The notes beneath the pieces were generated by a model that was given only the letters and a program-made list of their open reading frames with translations, searched no databases and was not told where the DNA came from. A stretch of 33,475 nucleotides of DNA, from the NCBI GenBank assembly GCA_036796435.1, contig DAIRCY010000018.1, forward strand, positions 1-33,475, read 5' to 3'. Positions 23,394 to 31,569 of the stretch are shown piece by piece. Each line of letters opens with the position of its first letter. The first letter of the stretch is position 1. A program made the position numbers and the translations under genes. The stretch is from JAJYVT01 sp036796435. Its GTDB lineage: Bacteria; Actinomycetota; Acidimicrobiia; Acidimicrobiales; RAAP-2.

Positions 23394-23510
23394 CCCTCCT
23401 TCCTACAGCACCGGGCACGGACGTGCGCAGGTGTGTGCGGCAGATGTGGGCTTCGGGGGACCGGTGTCCGGCCCCTGGAATCTGATCTCCGCCGGTGCCA
23501 TCATCGGGGG

Positions 23511-23882
23511 ATGGCTCTGCCGACGAGGGCAGGACACCGCCACTCGTTCGCCGACGCGCGCGACGACGGACGGCAGATGGAGGTCACCTGGCACGCCGAC
23601 GCCGGCGTCCTCGTGATCAGCCTGTGGCAGGACTCGATGTGCCGCTCGACGTTCCGCATGCCCATCGAAGACGCGTCCGCGCTGATCGGTGTCGTCTCTT
23701 CCGCCCTCGGCGACGCCGTCTCCTCACCTCGGAGCGACAGCTCGCGTGATCGCCACCCCAGCACGTCGCGTGCGCGAGTCGCCGCCGTCCAGGGCGTGTT
23801 CGGGTTCGTCCGGCGCGTGCTGCGCCGGCGCCAGGCGCAGGTCGTCCCGCTTCACGTTGTGAAGCGGCAGCCGACAACCTGA
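23511..23882 (+). CDS. Small conserved hypothetical protein with basic tail
   Basis: Protein of 123 residues from ATG 23511, preceded by a GGGGG run. The central part, MEVTWHADAGVLVISLWQ and TFRMPIEDASALIGVV, resembles short actinobacterial proteins of unknown function that have a VTWH...LSLW...FR-P--DA-RL pattern. The rest is a Ser/Arg-rich linker and a strongly basic C-terminus (FVRRVLRRRQAQ, VVKRQ), which may bind nucleic acid or membrane. No function is assigned. It is divergent from the BNR protein, with 117 bases between them. Confidence 0.6.
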   Translation: MALPTRAGHRHSFADARDDGRQMEVTWHADAGVLVISLWQDSMCRSTFRMPIEDASALIGVVSSALGDAVSSPRSDSSRDRHPSTSRARVAAVQGVFGFVRRVLRRRQAQVVPLHVVKRQPTT

Positions 23883-23913
23883 GCGATCCGGGGCTGCCAA
23901 CGCTCCGACGCGC

Positions 23914-23942
23914 TGCGAAGGACCCCCGCGCCGCTTCGCAGG
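23914..23942. terminator. Hairpin downstream of the small hypothetical gene
   Basis: CTGCGAAG (23914-23921) pairs perfectly with CTTCGCAG (23935-23942) around a 13-base loop, 32 bases after the stop. There is no T-run, so it is at most a weak or Rho-assisted terminator or an mRNA 3' stabiliser. Confidence 0.35.
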
Positions 23943-23998
23943 GCGCCGACGCCGACCCGAAACGCGGTCGTGGCGCGCTGCGTGGCGCGGCCCGGGGA

Positions 23999-24023
23999 GC
24001 GATGCGGGTACGCGATGCGGGTA
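23999..24023. repeat. 12-bp direct repeat just before the SDR gene
   Basis: GCGATGCGGGTA occurs at 23999-24010 and again at 24012-24023, ending just before the SDR ribosome site (GGGAGCAAG, then ATG 24034). It may be a slippage duplication in the leader; no regulator site is recognised. Confidence 0.7.
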
Positions 24024-24033
24024 TGGGAGCAAG

Positions 24034-24873
24034 ATGAGCCAGCCACCTCAGCATCAGGCCCCTCCCGGCCGCCAGTCGGAGATGTCGCCCGAGCCCGACT
24101 GCGGCGAAGGGAGCTACGTGGGACACGACAAGCTCCGGGGGAAGGCCGCCATCGTCACGGGGGGCGACAGCGGCATCGGCCGGGCAGTCGCCATCGCCTT
24201 TGCAAGGGAGGGCGCCGACGTCGTCATCTCCTATCTCTCCGAGCACGACGACGCGAAGGAGACCGCCCACCACGTCGAACAGGCGGGCCGCAGAGCGGTC
24301 CTCGTCGCGGGGGACGTCTCGTCTCCCGACCACTGCCGTCACATCGTCCACAAGGCGGTGGAAGAGCTCGGCAAGGTCGACATCCTCGTGAACAACGCCG
24401 CGTTCCAGATGACCCACGAGTCGCTCGAGGAGGTCTCCGACGAGGAGTGGGACCACACCATCGCCACCAACTTCTCGGCGATGTTCCACCTTTGCAAGGC
24501 CGCGCTGCCTCACATGCCTGAGGGCTCCTCCATCATCGGGAGCTCCTCGGTGAACTCCGACATGCCCAACCCGACGCTCGCGCCGTACGCGGCGACCAAG
24601 GCGGCCATCGCCAACTTCTGTGCGAGCCTGGCCCAGTTGCTCGGACCGCGCGGGATCCGAGTGAACAGCGTGGCGCCTGGCCCTATCTGGACCCCGCTCA
24701 TCCCCTCGACGATGCCCGAAGAGCGCGTCGAGAAGTTCGGCTCGAACACCGCGCTGGGAAGGCCGGGCCAGCCGGCAGAGCTCGCCCCGGTGTACGTCCT
24801 GCTGGCTTCCGACGACGGCAGCTACATCTCGGGCGCTCGTGTCGCCGTCACGGGCGGGAGGCCCATCCTGTAG
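24034..24873 (+). CDS. SDR-family oxidoreductase, general-stress-protein-39-like
   Basis: NAD(P)-dependent short-chain dehydrogenase/reductase, 279 residues. Seen: a 35-residue hydrophilic N-terminal extension, the Rossmann motif VTGGDSGIGRAVA, NNAAFQ, catalytic Ser in GSSSVNS and YAATKAAIANF (Tyr and Lys), then VNSVAPGPIWTPLIPSTMP. The extension and the GGDSGIGR and PGPIWTPLIPST signatures are typical of the YhdF/YhxC/GSP39 group, made under general stress in Bacillus. ATG 24034 has GGGAGCAAG directly before it. The substrate is unknown. It converges on the DUF4389 gene; the 117 bases between contain a long-range inverted repeat (GCCAGCG 24882-24888 with CGCTGGC 24942-24948) of doubtful meaning. 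Confidence 0.9.
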   Translation: MSQPPQHQAPPGRQSEMSPEPDCGEGSYVGHDKLRGKAAIVTGGDSGIGRAVAIAFAREGADVVISYLSEHDDAKETAHHVEQAGRRAVLVAGDVSSPDHCRHIVHKAVEELGKVDILVNNAAFQMTHESLEEVSDEEWDHTIATNFSAMFHLCKAALPHMPEGSSIIGSSSVNSDMPNPTLAPYAATKAAIANFCASLAQLLGPRGIRVNSVAPGPIWTPLIPSTMPEERVEKFGSNTALGRPGQPAELAPVYVLLASDDGSYISGARVAVTGGRPIL

Positions 24874-24990
24874 CGCTCGGCGCCAGCGGGAGGGACCGCG
24901 CGTGGCCACGCATCCCCGCCCGGTCGCTCCGGGATGATGCTCGCTGGCACGGGCGTCTTTCCCGGAGGTCGGCCCCCTCCCCGCAGCGGG

Positions 24991-26058
24991 TCAGTAGCGC
25001 CGGGGTATCCCGAAGTACGCGATGACCCCGACCACGATCTCGATCACCCCGAGCGCCTTCGCGCCGCCGGTGAGGACGATGTCGCCGTGCTCGAGTGACG
25101 CCGGTCCGTACCCGAGCGGCGGGTCCCCGAGCGGCCGGCTCGGGTACTCGCTGGTGAGCAGCAACGCGAACGCGTCGAACCGGAGCGAGTAGCGCAGCCA
25201 CGCGGCGCTCACGAGGTAGAGGGGCCGTGGACACCTGCCGATGACAAGCGTGAGCACCCACGCGACGATCGAGAAGACCCCGACGCCGTAGGTGAACACG
25301 ACAACGACGATCCAAGCGGGGATGAGCAGCACCGCCCGGAAGAGGACCGAGAGACGATTGAACCGGTCCGGTCGGCCGCCGAAGGAGACCGAGACGGGGT
25401 AGTCGGCGTCGCCCAGTTCGAATGGCGGGTACCGGTCCGTGAGGAAATAGGTGAAGGCACTGGTTCGGGCGTTCCACTTGAGCACGCCGGTCGAGAATTC
25501 CCACAACGACGTGGGGACCCGAGCGGTGAACAAGGCGACGAACCACATGGCGATCGTCACGAAGAACACGGCGATCTCGAGCACCCACAGGACGATCCAG
25601 TTCGGGATGGCGAGGAGGAGCCGAAGGAGCGTCTTCCAACGGGCTTGATCCCCCGGCTCGGACAGGAGCAAGTCGAGATGCCCGGGGGGCCGCGGGGAGG
25701 GAGGTGGCGCCCACTGACCGGCACCGGCAGACCCGTACCACGGCCCGCTGGGATACGCAGGCAACTGCGAAGAGGGAGCGGATGTTGCCGCTCGCGCGGC
25801 TGTCGGCGGTGCCGCTCGCGCGGCTGTCGGCGGTGCCGCTCGCGCGGCTGTCGGCGGTGCCGCTCGCGCGGCTGTGCCCATCCGCGCCGCGGGCGCGCTC
25901 AAGCTCGGAGGAACGATTGGCTCTTGTTGCCACCCGCCGGCAGCATCGCGGCGACCACGCCAGGTCCAGTACTGGCCGTCGAAGTACGCGAGGTCGTTGG
26001 GATCACCACCGATCGCGTACCAACCTCGAGAGGGAGGGCCTCCACCGACCTCCGACAA
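24991..26058 (-). CDS. DUF4389 membrane protein with DUF2510-like N-terminus
   Basis: Membrane protein of 355 residues, function unknown. The N-terminus GWYAIGGDPNDLAYFDGQYW is a short DUF2510-type module found on actinobacterial membrane proteins. A Pro/Ala-rich linker with near-identical octapeptides (AARAAPPT) follows, then two DUF4389 units, each with paired membrane helices (for example LLLAIPNWIVLWVLEIAVFF and VLLIPAWIVVVVFTYGVGVF) and the family's FALFTxR/P-like YPPFELG and YPSRPLG loops. A TTG at 26058 is chosen as start because AGGAGG lies nine bases upstream (complement of 26068-26073) and the DUF2510 motif begins soon after. No partner gene is obvious; a 93-base gap separates it from the hydrolase on the same strand. 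Confidence 0.82.
   Translation of the reverse strand: MSEVGGGPPSRGWYAIGGDPNDLAYFDGQYWTWRGRRDAAGGWQQEPIVPPSLSAPAARMGTAARAAPPTAARAAPPTAARAAPPTAARAATSAPSSQLPAYPSGPWYGSAGAGQWAPPPSPRPPGHLDLLLSEPGDQARWKTLLRLLLAIPNWIVLWVLEIAVFFVTIAMWFVALFTARVPTSLWEFSTGVLKWNARTSAFTYFLTDRYPPFELGDADYPVSVSFGGRPDRFNRLSVLFRAVLLIPAWIVVVVFTYGVGVFSIVAWVLTLVIGRCPRPLYLVSAAWLRYSLRFDAFALLLTSEYPSRPLGDPPLGYGPASLEHGDIVLTGGAKALGVIEIVVGVIAYFGIPRRY
25787..25875. repeat. 24-bp in-frame tandem repeat (3.7 copies) in the DUF4389 gene
   Basis: Perfect units at 25787-25810, 25811-25834 and 25835-25858, plus 17 bases of a fourth, encode the repeated octapeptide of the Ala/Pro linker. The identity at DNA level indicates recent expansion; copy number probably varies between strains. 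Confidence 0.95.
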
Positions 26059-26100
26059 CCGACATCGCCTCCTTCGATCCGGTGGCCACAGGGAACAATG

Positions 26101-26136
26101 TGACTACAAAACGACAGTGCGACTACAAAACGATAG
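26101..26136. promoter_or_regulatory. Direct repeat GACTACAAAACGA in the region upstream of the DUF4389 gene
   Basis: Two copies of GACTACAAAACGA, each followed by C/T then AG, begin at 26102 and 26121, 19 bases apart, in an unusually AT-rich patch for this genome. They lie between the stop of the upstream hydrolase and the TTG start of the DUF4389 gene. They could be operator or promoter elements for the latter; no known motif is recognised. Confidence 0.4.
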
Positions 26137-26151
26137 CCGCCGGGCCCTAAT

Positions 26152-27486
26152 TCAATCGACGAGTGCTTGGTACACGAGCTGTTTCAAGCGCGGCTCGATC
26201 GGATAGGCCGCGAACGGAAAGAACTGGGTGAGGAACATCATCGTGAGCTCCTCTTTCGGATCGACCCTGAAGTAGGTGTTCGCTGCCCCCGCCCAGCCGT
26301 AGCTGCCGGCGCCCCCGAGGGCCTTGGCGGCGACGGGATCGATGGTCACGCCGACGCCGAGCCCGTACCCCTCGCCCGCCTCGGGGGGCTTGTCCGGAAA
26401 GAGGGGGATGCCGAAGCTCGCGCGGTCGGCGTTGCCGGGCAGGTGGTTGCTCGTCATGAAGTCGACGGTGCGCGGCGCGAGGAGCCGCGCTCCTTCGTAC
26501 TCCCCGCGGTGCCGCAACATCTCCATGAATCGCCAGTAGTCCGCGGCGGACGAGACGAGGCCACCTCCGCCCGACAGGTACGGAAGCCCCGACGCATACC
26601 GGCCAGTGGCTCTGTTGGCGACGAACGCCGACGTGAGGGCGTCGCGCGAGTACAGCGCCGCGACGCGCTCGGGGTCAGCTCCCCTGCCGCGGAACGTGGT
26701 GTCCGCCATCCCGAGGGGTTGCAGGATCCGCTCGGTGAAGAAGGTGTCGAGCCGCTTGCCGGAGGCGACTTCGACGACCCTTCCGAGCACGTCGCTCGCC
26801 ACCGAGTAGTTCCAGCAGCTGCCCGGCTCGAACAGGAGCGGGACGGTCGCCCAGGCGTCGCACCAGGCGGAGAGGTCGGCGCCACGCGGGACGGTCCGCT
26901 CCGCCTCCGCCAACAGGGCGGTCACGGCAGGGTTGTTGCCGGTGAAGGAATAGGTCAGGCCGGCCGTGTGGGTGAGCAGGTGCCAGATGCGAATCGGCTC
27001 CCGCGCCGGCTCGGTCGCGAGGGACGAACCTGCGCCGCTGGTGTAGACGCGGACCTTCGAGAAGGAAGGCACGAAATTGCTCACCGGGTCCGTGAGCTCG
27101 AAGAGGCCCTCCTCGTAGCAGATGAGCGCAGCGACGGCCGTGACCGGCTTGGTCATCGAATAGATCTCGAGCAGCGTGTCAGGGCCGATCGGCTGACCGG
27201 TCTCGTCACGTCGGCCTGCCGCCTCGAGATAGGCGACCTTGCCCGCCCGACCGATGACGATCAGCCAGCCGGGCAGTCTCCCGTCTTCGACGTAGCCGCG
27301 GAAGTAGGCGCCCACGCGGTCGAGCCTGCGCGGGTCGATACCAACCTCGGATGGTCCCACGTCGACGCCGAGCCCACTCACGACTTCTCGCCTCACCGTC
27401 TCGGACAGCGTCTCCCCGGAACGCCGGGCCGGATTCGCCACTGTAGGCGGCGGCAACCCGGCCCCGGGGCCAGGAGGGCTGGACAC
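26152..27486 (-). CDS. Serine hydrolase of the beta-lactamase (class C/esterase) fold
   Basis: Protein of 444 residues of the class C beta-lactamase, EstB and LovD-like group. Nucleophile motif SMTK (Ser110, Lys113), second motif NYSVAS with Tyr227 (Val instead of the Asn of true class C enzymes), and a GYGWAGAANT segment as the third motif region. There is no signal peptide, so it is probably a cytoplasmic esterase or transacylase, not an antibiotic-resistance enzyme. GTG 27486 is the outermost start; the first 35 residues are low-complexity, so an internal start is possible. The methyltransferase gene ends 51 bases upstream on the same strand, suggesting one transcript. Confidence 0.85.
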   Translation of the reverse strand: MSSPPGPGAGLPPPTVANPARRSGETLSETVRREVVSGLGVDVGPSEVGIDPRRLDRVGAYFRGYVEDGRLPGWLIVIGRAGKVAYLEAAGRRDETGQPIGPDTLLEIYSMTKPVTAVAALICYEEGLFELTDPVSNFVPSFSKVRVYTSGAGSSLATEPAREPIRIWHLLTHTAGLTYSFTGNNPAVTALLAEAERTVPRGADLSAWCDAWATVPLLFEPGSCWNYSVASDVLGRVVEVASGKRLDTFFTERILQPLGMADTTFRGRGADPERVAALYSRDALTSAFVANRATGRYASGLPYLSGGGGLVSSAADYWRFMEMLRHRGEYEGARLLAPRTVDFMTSNHLPGNADRASFGIPLFPDKPPEAGEGYGLGVGVTIDPVAAKALGGAGSYGWAGAANTYFRVDPKEELTMMFLTQFFPFAAYPIEPRLKQLVYQALVD

Positions 27487-27537
27487 GCGACCTCGTCGCC
27501 GTGCTCCCTCGCTGTAGGCACCGGCCCCGGGTGGACC

Positions 27538-28347
27538 TCACACGGTGGGTCTGGTGCCGACGACGACTGCTGCCTCGGCGATGACGCGGATACCTCGGAC
27601 GTCCCCCAGCCCCGCAGCCTGGAACATCTCCACCCACCGTTCCATGGGCAGCGGGCGCTCACGGATGCGGAAGGAGAAACGTGCCGCGTTCTTGGCGATC
27701 CGCCACCACCCCGCCGGGCCACGGCGCAACATCACCCGGACCTTCGAGCCGATGATCGCACGGTCCTGCGCGGACGACCCCCTGCCGAACATCATGTCGC
27801 CGAAGACGAGACGGCCTCCGGGACGCAGCCAGGTGGCCGCGGCGGCGAGCACCGCACGCTTCTCCTCGTCGTAGAGGTGGTGCATGGCGTAGTTGGACAC
27901 GACGAGGTCGACACTGCCGGGGCTCACCGTCAGCTCCTGGACGGGCCGGATCGCGGTCTCGATGTCCAGTCCTTCGTCCGCTGCCTTCTGTTCGAGCGAC
28001 TCGACCATCCCCGCGCTGATGTCGACCGCCAGGACCCGGGCACCCAAGCGGGCGAGAGGAAGGCTCAGCTGACCGTTGCCGCAGCCCAGGTCGATGGCCG
28101 TCTTCCCCTCGACAGGTCCCGCTGCGTCAAGCGCCGCCTCCACCACGCGTTCGAGGCCGACCGCACCGTGGTGCTCCCACGCGTGCACCCGGCGCTCCCA
28201 TAGCCGCCGGACACGGCGTGCGCCTCGGGCGGCCGCCGGCTGTCGAGCGGTGCGGAGGGGGCCAGGGGCCGCCCCGGCGTCCCCGAGGTCCGTGTGTTCG
28301 GTGTGCTCCGCGAAAGGTCCCATCGCGAGATCCTCGACGACGACCAT
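27538..28347 (-). CDS. Class I SAM-dependent methyltransferase
   Basis: Methyltransferase of up to 269 residues. Motif I IDLGCGNGQLSLPLARLG and the acidic VLAVDISAGMVE bind S-adenosylmethionine; VDLVVSNYAMHHL and LRPGGRLVFGDMMFG are motifs II and III. The C-terminal region (RIRERPLPMERWVEMFQAAG) is typical of small-molecule methyltransferases. ATG 28347 is the first start; ATG 28323 has a better ribosome site (GAGGATCTCGCG before it) and may be the true one. It is divergent from the alpha/beta hydrolase and stands before the serine hydrolase gene. The substrate is unknown. Confidence 0.87.
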   Translation of the reverse strand: MVVVEDLAMGPFAEHTEHTDLGDAGAAPGPLRTARQPAAARGARRVRRLWERRVHAWEHHGAVGLERVVEAALDAAGPVEGKTAIDLGCGNGQLSLPLARLGARVLAVDISAGMVESLEQKAADEGLDIETAIRPVQELTVSPGSVDLVVSNYAMHHLYDEEKRAVLAAAATWLRPGGRLVFGDMMFGRGSSAQDRAIIGSKVRVMLRRGPAGWWRIAKNAARFSFRIRERPLPMERWVEMFQAAGLGDVRGIRVIAEAAVVVGTRPTV

Positions 28348-28446
28348 GACGTCCAGGTGAAGTGCGAGCGATCCCGGCGGTCACGCCCGGTTCGAGTGGG
28401 CGCGATCGCGGTATCGACAATCTGACGTGATGTAGCTTCCTCGCGC

Positions 28447-29532
28447 ATGCCGACGGCTCCACGCAGCGTCCGGCGTTCTCGCCTCCTTCTCGCCGCCGCG
28501 ATCGTGATCCCGCTCGTCGCAGCGGGCAGCGCAGTGGCGGCGCTGGTCGTCAACAGACCGGGCGGGTCGACACACCACAATGGGCCCGACACCTCGACGA
28601 CGGCGCAGCGAACGACCACGACGACTGCCCCCCCGATCACTCCGGTGGGCACCTACGCCGTCGCCACCACGGCACTCACCGTGACCGTCGCGGGCATGCC
28701 GCCAACAGACGACCAGCTCCCGACGACGGTGTGGTACCCGGTGGCGAAGGCTGCTCCCCCACACCGTCGCAGCTCGCACCGACGCAGCGCGCGCCGCCGC
28801 GACCCGTTGCTCGTCTTCTCCCAAGGATTCGCCGAACCCGTCTCCAGCTATGCCGTGCTCACCAGGGCATGGGCGTCTGCGGGCTTCGTCGTCGCCGGCC
28901 CCACGTACCCCCACACCTCACCGTCCACGCCCACAACGCTCGACCGGGCCGATCTCGTCCATCATCCAGCCGATCTCGCAGCCGTGATCACGTCACTTCT
29001 CGACGCCAGCCGGCGGCGGGGTTCGGCGCTCGCGGGGAGGATCGACGCCTCCGAGATCGGGCTTGTCGGGCAGTCCGACGGCGGCGACGTCAGCCTGGCG
29101 GTCGCCGACAACTCGTGCTGCCGCTATCCAGGGATCGGGGCGATCGCGATCCTGTCGGGCGCGGAGTACGCGAATTTCGCAGGGCAGTACTTCGGCTCGG
29201 GCACACCCCCCGGGCCGCCGCTTCTCGCGGTCCAGGGCACTGAGGACACGATCAACCCGCCGGTCTGCAGCGTCCAGTTCTACGACGCGGCCACGCCACC
29301 CAAGTACTACCTGGACCTCCTCGACGCGACACACCTCGGTCCGTACACGGAGTCGACCAGTTACACCGGGGTGGTCGTGACGGTCACGACCGCCTTTTTC
29401 GACGCCGAGCTCGCCGGGGAACCGGCCGCGCTGGCCACGATGGCCGCGGGAGGGAACGTGCCCGGGGTCGCGGCGCTGAGCACAGGGCCGACTGCACCCC
29501 CGGCCTCGGGCACCTGCCCCACAGCGCCGTAG
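28447..29532 (+). CDS. Membrane-anchored or secreted alpha/beta hydrolase
   Basis: Predicted extracytoplasmic hydrolase of 361 residues. A basic start and hydrophobic segment (about 11-35) act as signal or anchor, followed by a Thr/Pro-rich linker (TSTTAQRTTTTTAPP). The hydrolase core has LLVFSQGFAEP (oxyanion region), nucleophile Ser210 in LVGQSDGGDV, the acid in VQGTEDTINPP and the histidine in LDATHLGPY. The arrangement resembles the chlorophyllase/platelet-activating-factor acetylhydrolase-like group, often annotated as dienelactone hydrolase-like. The substrate is unknown. Its last codons (Thr-Ala-Pro-stop) form the first unit of a tandem repeat that continues after the gene. Confidence 0.82.
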   Translation: MPTAPRSVRRSRLLLAAAIVIPLVAAGSAVAALVVNRPGGSTHHNGPDTSTTAQRTTTTTAPPITPVGTYAVATTALTVTVAGMPPTDDQLPTTVWYPVAKAAPPHRRSSHRRSARRRDPLLVFSQGFAEPVSSYAVLTRAWASAGFVVAGPTYPHTSPSTPTTLDRADLVHHPADLAAVITSLLDASRRRGSALAGRIDASEIGLVGQSDGGDVSLAVADNSCCRYPGIGAIAILSGAEYANFAGQYFGSGTPPGPPLLAVQGTEDTINPPVCSVQFYDAATPPKYYLDLLDATHLGPYTESTSYTGVVVTVTTAFFDAELAGEPAALATMAAGGNVPGVAALSTGPTAPPASGTCPTAP

Positions 29533-29587
29533 GCGCCCTATTTCACAGCGCCGTAGGCGCCCTGTTTCACAGCGCCGTAGGCGCCCT
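29521..29587. repeat. 24-bp tandem repeat (2.8 copies) beginning inside the stop of the alpha/beta hydrolase gene
   Basis: Units begin at 29521, 29545 and 29569, with the core ACAGCGCCGTAGGCGCCCT. Each can form a small hairpin (GCGCC-GTA-GGCGC). Because the unit is 24 bases, the Thr-Ala-Pro-stop end of the hydrolase is regenerated in the same frame at 29554-29556 and 29578-29580. The short T-runs after units one and two are too weak for a clear terminator. Confidence 0.9.
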
Positions 29588-29624
29588 CCGAACGGCCTTC
29601 ACTCCGTCGTCACGAGCGGCCGCC

Positions 29625-31031
29625 ATGCTGGTGGCCATGGAGACGACGGTTTCCCAGCGGTCGGGCGCGCCTTCGCGTGCCGCCTCTGGCCGTCGCGTCG
29701 CACGGCGGCCCGCTCCGTTGCCACGTCCGGCCGTCGGCCAGGCAGCGGTCGTGGCAGCTCTCCTCGGGCTGCTCGCCGTCGTGATCCTCGGGATCGCCAG
29801 CGAATCCTCCGCCGACCTCCACGTGCGCGGCGGTGTCGCGATCTTCGTCGGGGGAATGGCCGGGATCGTCGGCATGTACCTGGCCCTCGTCCAGCTCGTG
29901 CTCATCAGCCGCATCCCGCAGCTCGAGAGGATCCTCGGGCAGGACGGTCTGTTGCGTTGGCACCGCCGGGTCGGCCCGTGGCCGATCAGCCTGCTGGTCC
30001 TCCACGCGATCGTGACCACCATCGGATTCGCCCAGGCGGCGCGTACCGGCCCTCTCCACGAGCTCTCGGTCTTCCTCCGGTCCTTTCCGGACATGCTCGC
30101 AGCGACGGTCGGACTCGCGCTCATGGTGATGGCGGGCGTCGCGTCGATCAGCGCGCTGCGGCGAAGGATGCGGCGGGAGACGTGGTGGGTGATCCACCTC
30201 TACATGTACCTCGCCCTCGCGCTCTCGTTCGCGCATGTCCTCGCCCTCGGTCCCACGTTCGTGCGGCACCCCTTGACGCAAGCCGTCTGGGTGGTGGTGT
30301 GGGCGTCGACGGCCGGGGTCGTGCTCACCTACCGGTTCGTGCTCCCCGTGGCCCGCTCGCTCCGCTACCGGTTGCGCGTCGCGGAGATCCACCAGGAGGC
30401 TCCCGGGGTGGTCTCGGTCATCTGCACCGGGCGGCACCTCGACCGGTTGCGCATCGCGGGCGGCCAGTTCTTCGCGTGGCGGTTCCTCACGAAGGGGCTG
30501 TGGTGGCAGGCGCACCCCTACACGGTCTCGGCGCTCCCCCGTCCGCCGTACCTGCGGCTCACGATCCGCCAGGTAGGCGACCACTCGAAGGCCGTCGCCA
30601 GGCTGCGTGCCGGGACCCGCATCGCGATCGAGGGCCCGTACGGCGCGGTCACCCCCGAGGTGCGCCGTCACACAAAGGTCGTGCTGGTCGCGGGAGGCAT
30701 CGGGATCACCTCGATACGAGCGGTCTTGGAGGACCTCCCGAAGAGCGCGCGGCCCGTCGTCATCATGCGCGCCCCGTCGGACGGACAGCTCGTGCTTCGA
30801 GACGAGACGGCGGCGCTCGTGAGCAAACTCGGCGGCAAGCTCCACGAGCTCGTCGGTCCTCGCTCCTCGACCGGGAGCCCCCGGCAGTTCCTGCGCCGCC
30901 TCGTCCCCGACCTTCACCAGCGCGACCTTTACGTCTGCGGGCCGCCGGGCTTTGTCCAGGAGGTGGTCGGGGCGGCACGGGCGCTCGGCCTCCCCCGCCA
31001 GTGCGTGCACTACGAGGAGTACCAGTGGTGA
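29625..31031 (+). CDS. Ferric-reductase-like flavocytochrome (membrane heme and FAD/NAD domains)
   Basis: Membrane oxidoreductase of 468 residues. N-terminal half: about six membrane helices with histidine pairs for two hemes (LLRWHRRVG and LLVLHAIVT; VIHLYMYLA and FAHVLA). C-terminal half: ferredoxin-NADP-reductase-like module with AHPYTVSALP for FAD, VLVAGGIGITSIRAVL for the nucleotide, and DLYVCGPPGF near the end. It would take electrons from cytoplasmic NAD(P)H through FAD and hemes to the outer face. ATG 29625 is used; ATG 29637 is equally possible. The next two genes encode a flavinylated exported protein and its flavin transferase, which points to extracytoplasmic electron transfer. 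Confidence 0.9.
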   Translation: MLVAMETTVSQRSGAPSRAASGRRVARRPAPLPRPAVGQAAVVAALLGLLAVVILGIASESSADLHVRGGVAIFVGGMAGIVGMYLALVQLVLISRIPQLERILGQDGLLRWHRRVGPWPISLLVLHAIVTTIGFAQAARTGPLHELSVFLRSFPDMLAATVGLALMVMAGVASISALRRRMRRETWWVIHLYMYLALALSFAHVLALGPTFVRHPLTQAVWVVVWASTAGVVLTYRFVLPVARSLRYRLRVAEIHQEAPGVVSVICTGRHLDRLRIAGGQFFAWRFLTKGLWWQAHPYTVSALPRPPYLRLTIRQVGDHSKAVARLRAGTRIAIEGPYGAVTPEVRRHTKVVLVAGGIGITSIRAVLEDLPKSARPVVIMRAPSDGQLVLRDETAALVSKLGGKLHELVGPRSSTGSPRQFLRRLVPDLHQRDLYVCGPPGFVQEVVGAARALGLPRQCVHYEEYQW

Positions 31032-31068
31032 TCGCACCCAGCACCACCGGACCTCGCCGGGCCGTCCA

Positions 31069-31569
31069 ATGAGGCGCTACCCCGTCGTCATAGGGGCCAC
31101 CGCCGCGGGTCTTGCCGGCGTCCTGACCTTCCACAGCCACGGCGGCTCGTCGTTCGCGACGGGCCCGCAGTCCGGCGCCAACGCCCCGTCGTCGAGCGGG
31201 TCCGGCTCGACGGCGCCCCCCTCGACGACTCCGTCGACAACGGCCACCGCGCCGACAGGCTCGACGCAGACGTCGGGACCACAGGCACCGGTGACCTCGA
31301 GCGCGACGGGCGCGCTCGAGCAGTACGGCTTCGGCCAGCTCGCCGTCCGCGTGACGATGAGCGGCGGGAAGATCACCCACTTGCGCATCGCGACGCTGCA
31401 GACGGCCGAGACATATTCCCAGCAGCTCGCGGACCAGGTCATCCCCATCCTCCGCCACGAGGTGCTCTCGGCGCAGAGTGCACGGGTGAACGCCATCTCA
31501 GGTGCCACCTACACGAGCGAGGCGTACCTGTACTCGGTGCAGTCGGCGCTCGACCACCTCGCCAAGTGA
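31069..31569 (+). CDS. Exported FMN-binding domain protein, ApbE substrate
   Basis: Protein of 166 residues: N-terminal signal or anchor segment (VVIGATAAGLAGVLTF), a Ser/Thr/Pro-rich linker (about 25-80), and an FMN_bind domain (about 85-166: GFGQLAVRVTMSGGKITHLR). It ends with the flavinylation motif SGATYTS at residues 144-150, where ApbE-type enzymes attach FMN through a phosphoester to threonine in NqrC and RnfG. It likely accepts electrons from the flavocytochrome encoded upstream. The ATG at 31069 has no clear ribosome site, 37 bases after that gene. Its stop overlaps the ApbE gene by four bases. The final electron acceptor is unknown. Confidence 0.88.
   Translation: MRRYPVVIGATAAGLAGVLTFHSHGGSSFATGPQSGANAPSSSGSGSTAPPSTTPSTTATAPTGSTQTSGPQAPVTSSATGALEQYGFGQLAVRVTMSGGKITHLRIATLQTAETYSQQLADQVIPILRHEVLSAQSARVNAISGATYTSEAYLYSVQSALDHLAK

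Noticed and set aside
24882..24948. Terminator between the SDR and DUF4389 genes
   Set aside because: The 7-bp arms are 53 bases apart with no T-run; chance pairing in GC-rich DNA is likely.
25787..25875. CRISPR-like array
   Set aside because: The 24-base units are directly adjacent with no spacers, lie inside a coding frame and encode a repeated octapeptide; no cas gene is nearby.
26063..26065. ATG (minus strand) as start of the DUF4389 gene
   Set aside because: It is out of frame with the protein and too close to the AGGAGG; the in-frame TTG at 26058 has the right spacing.
26152..27486. Antibiotic-resistance beta-lactamase
   Set aside because: It lacks a signal peptide and has YSV instead of YSN in the second motif, so an esterase or transacylase of the same fold is more likely.
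26167..28203. Long plus-strand open frame across the serine hydrolase and methyltransferase
   Set aside because: No domain or motif is seen, the composition is low-complexity, and the minus-strand genes have intact SMTK and SAM-binding motifs.
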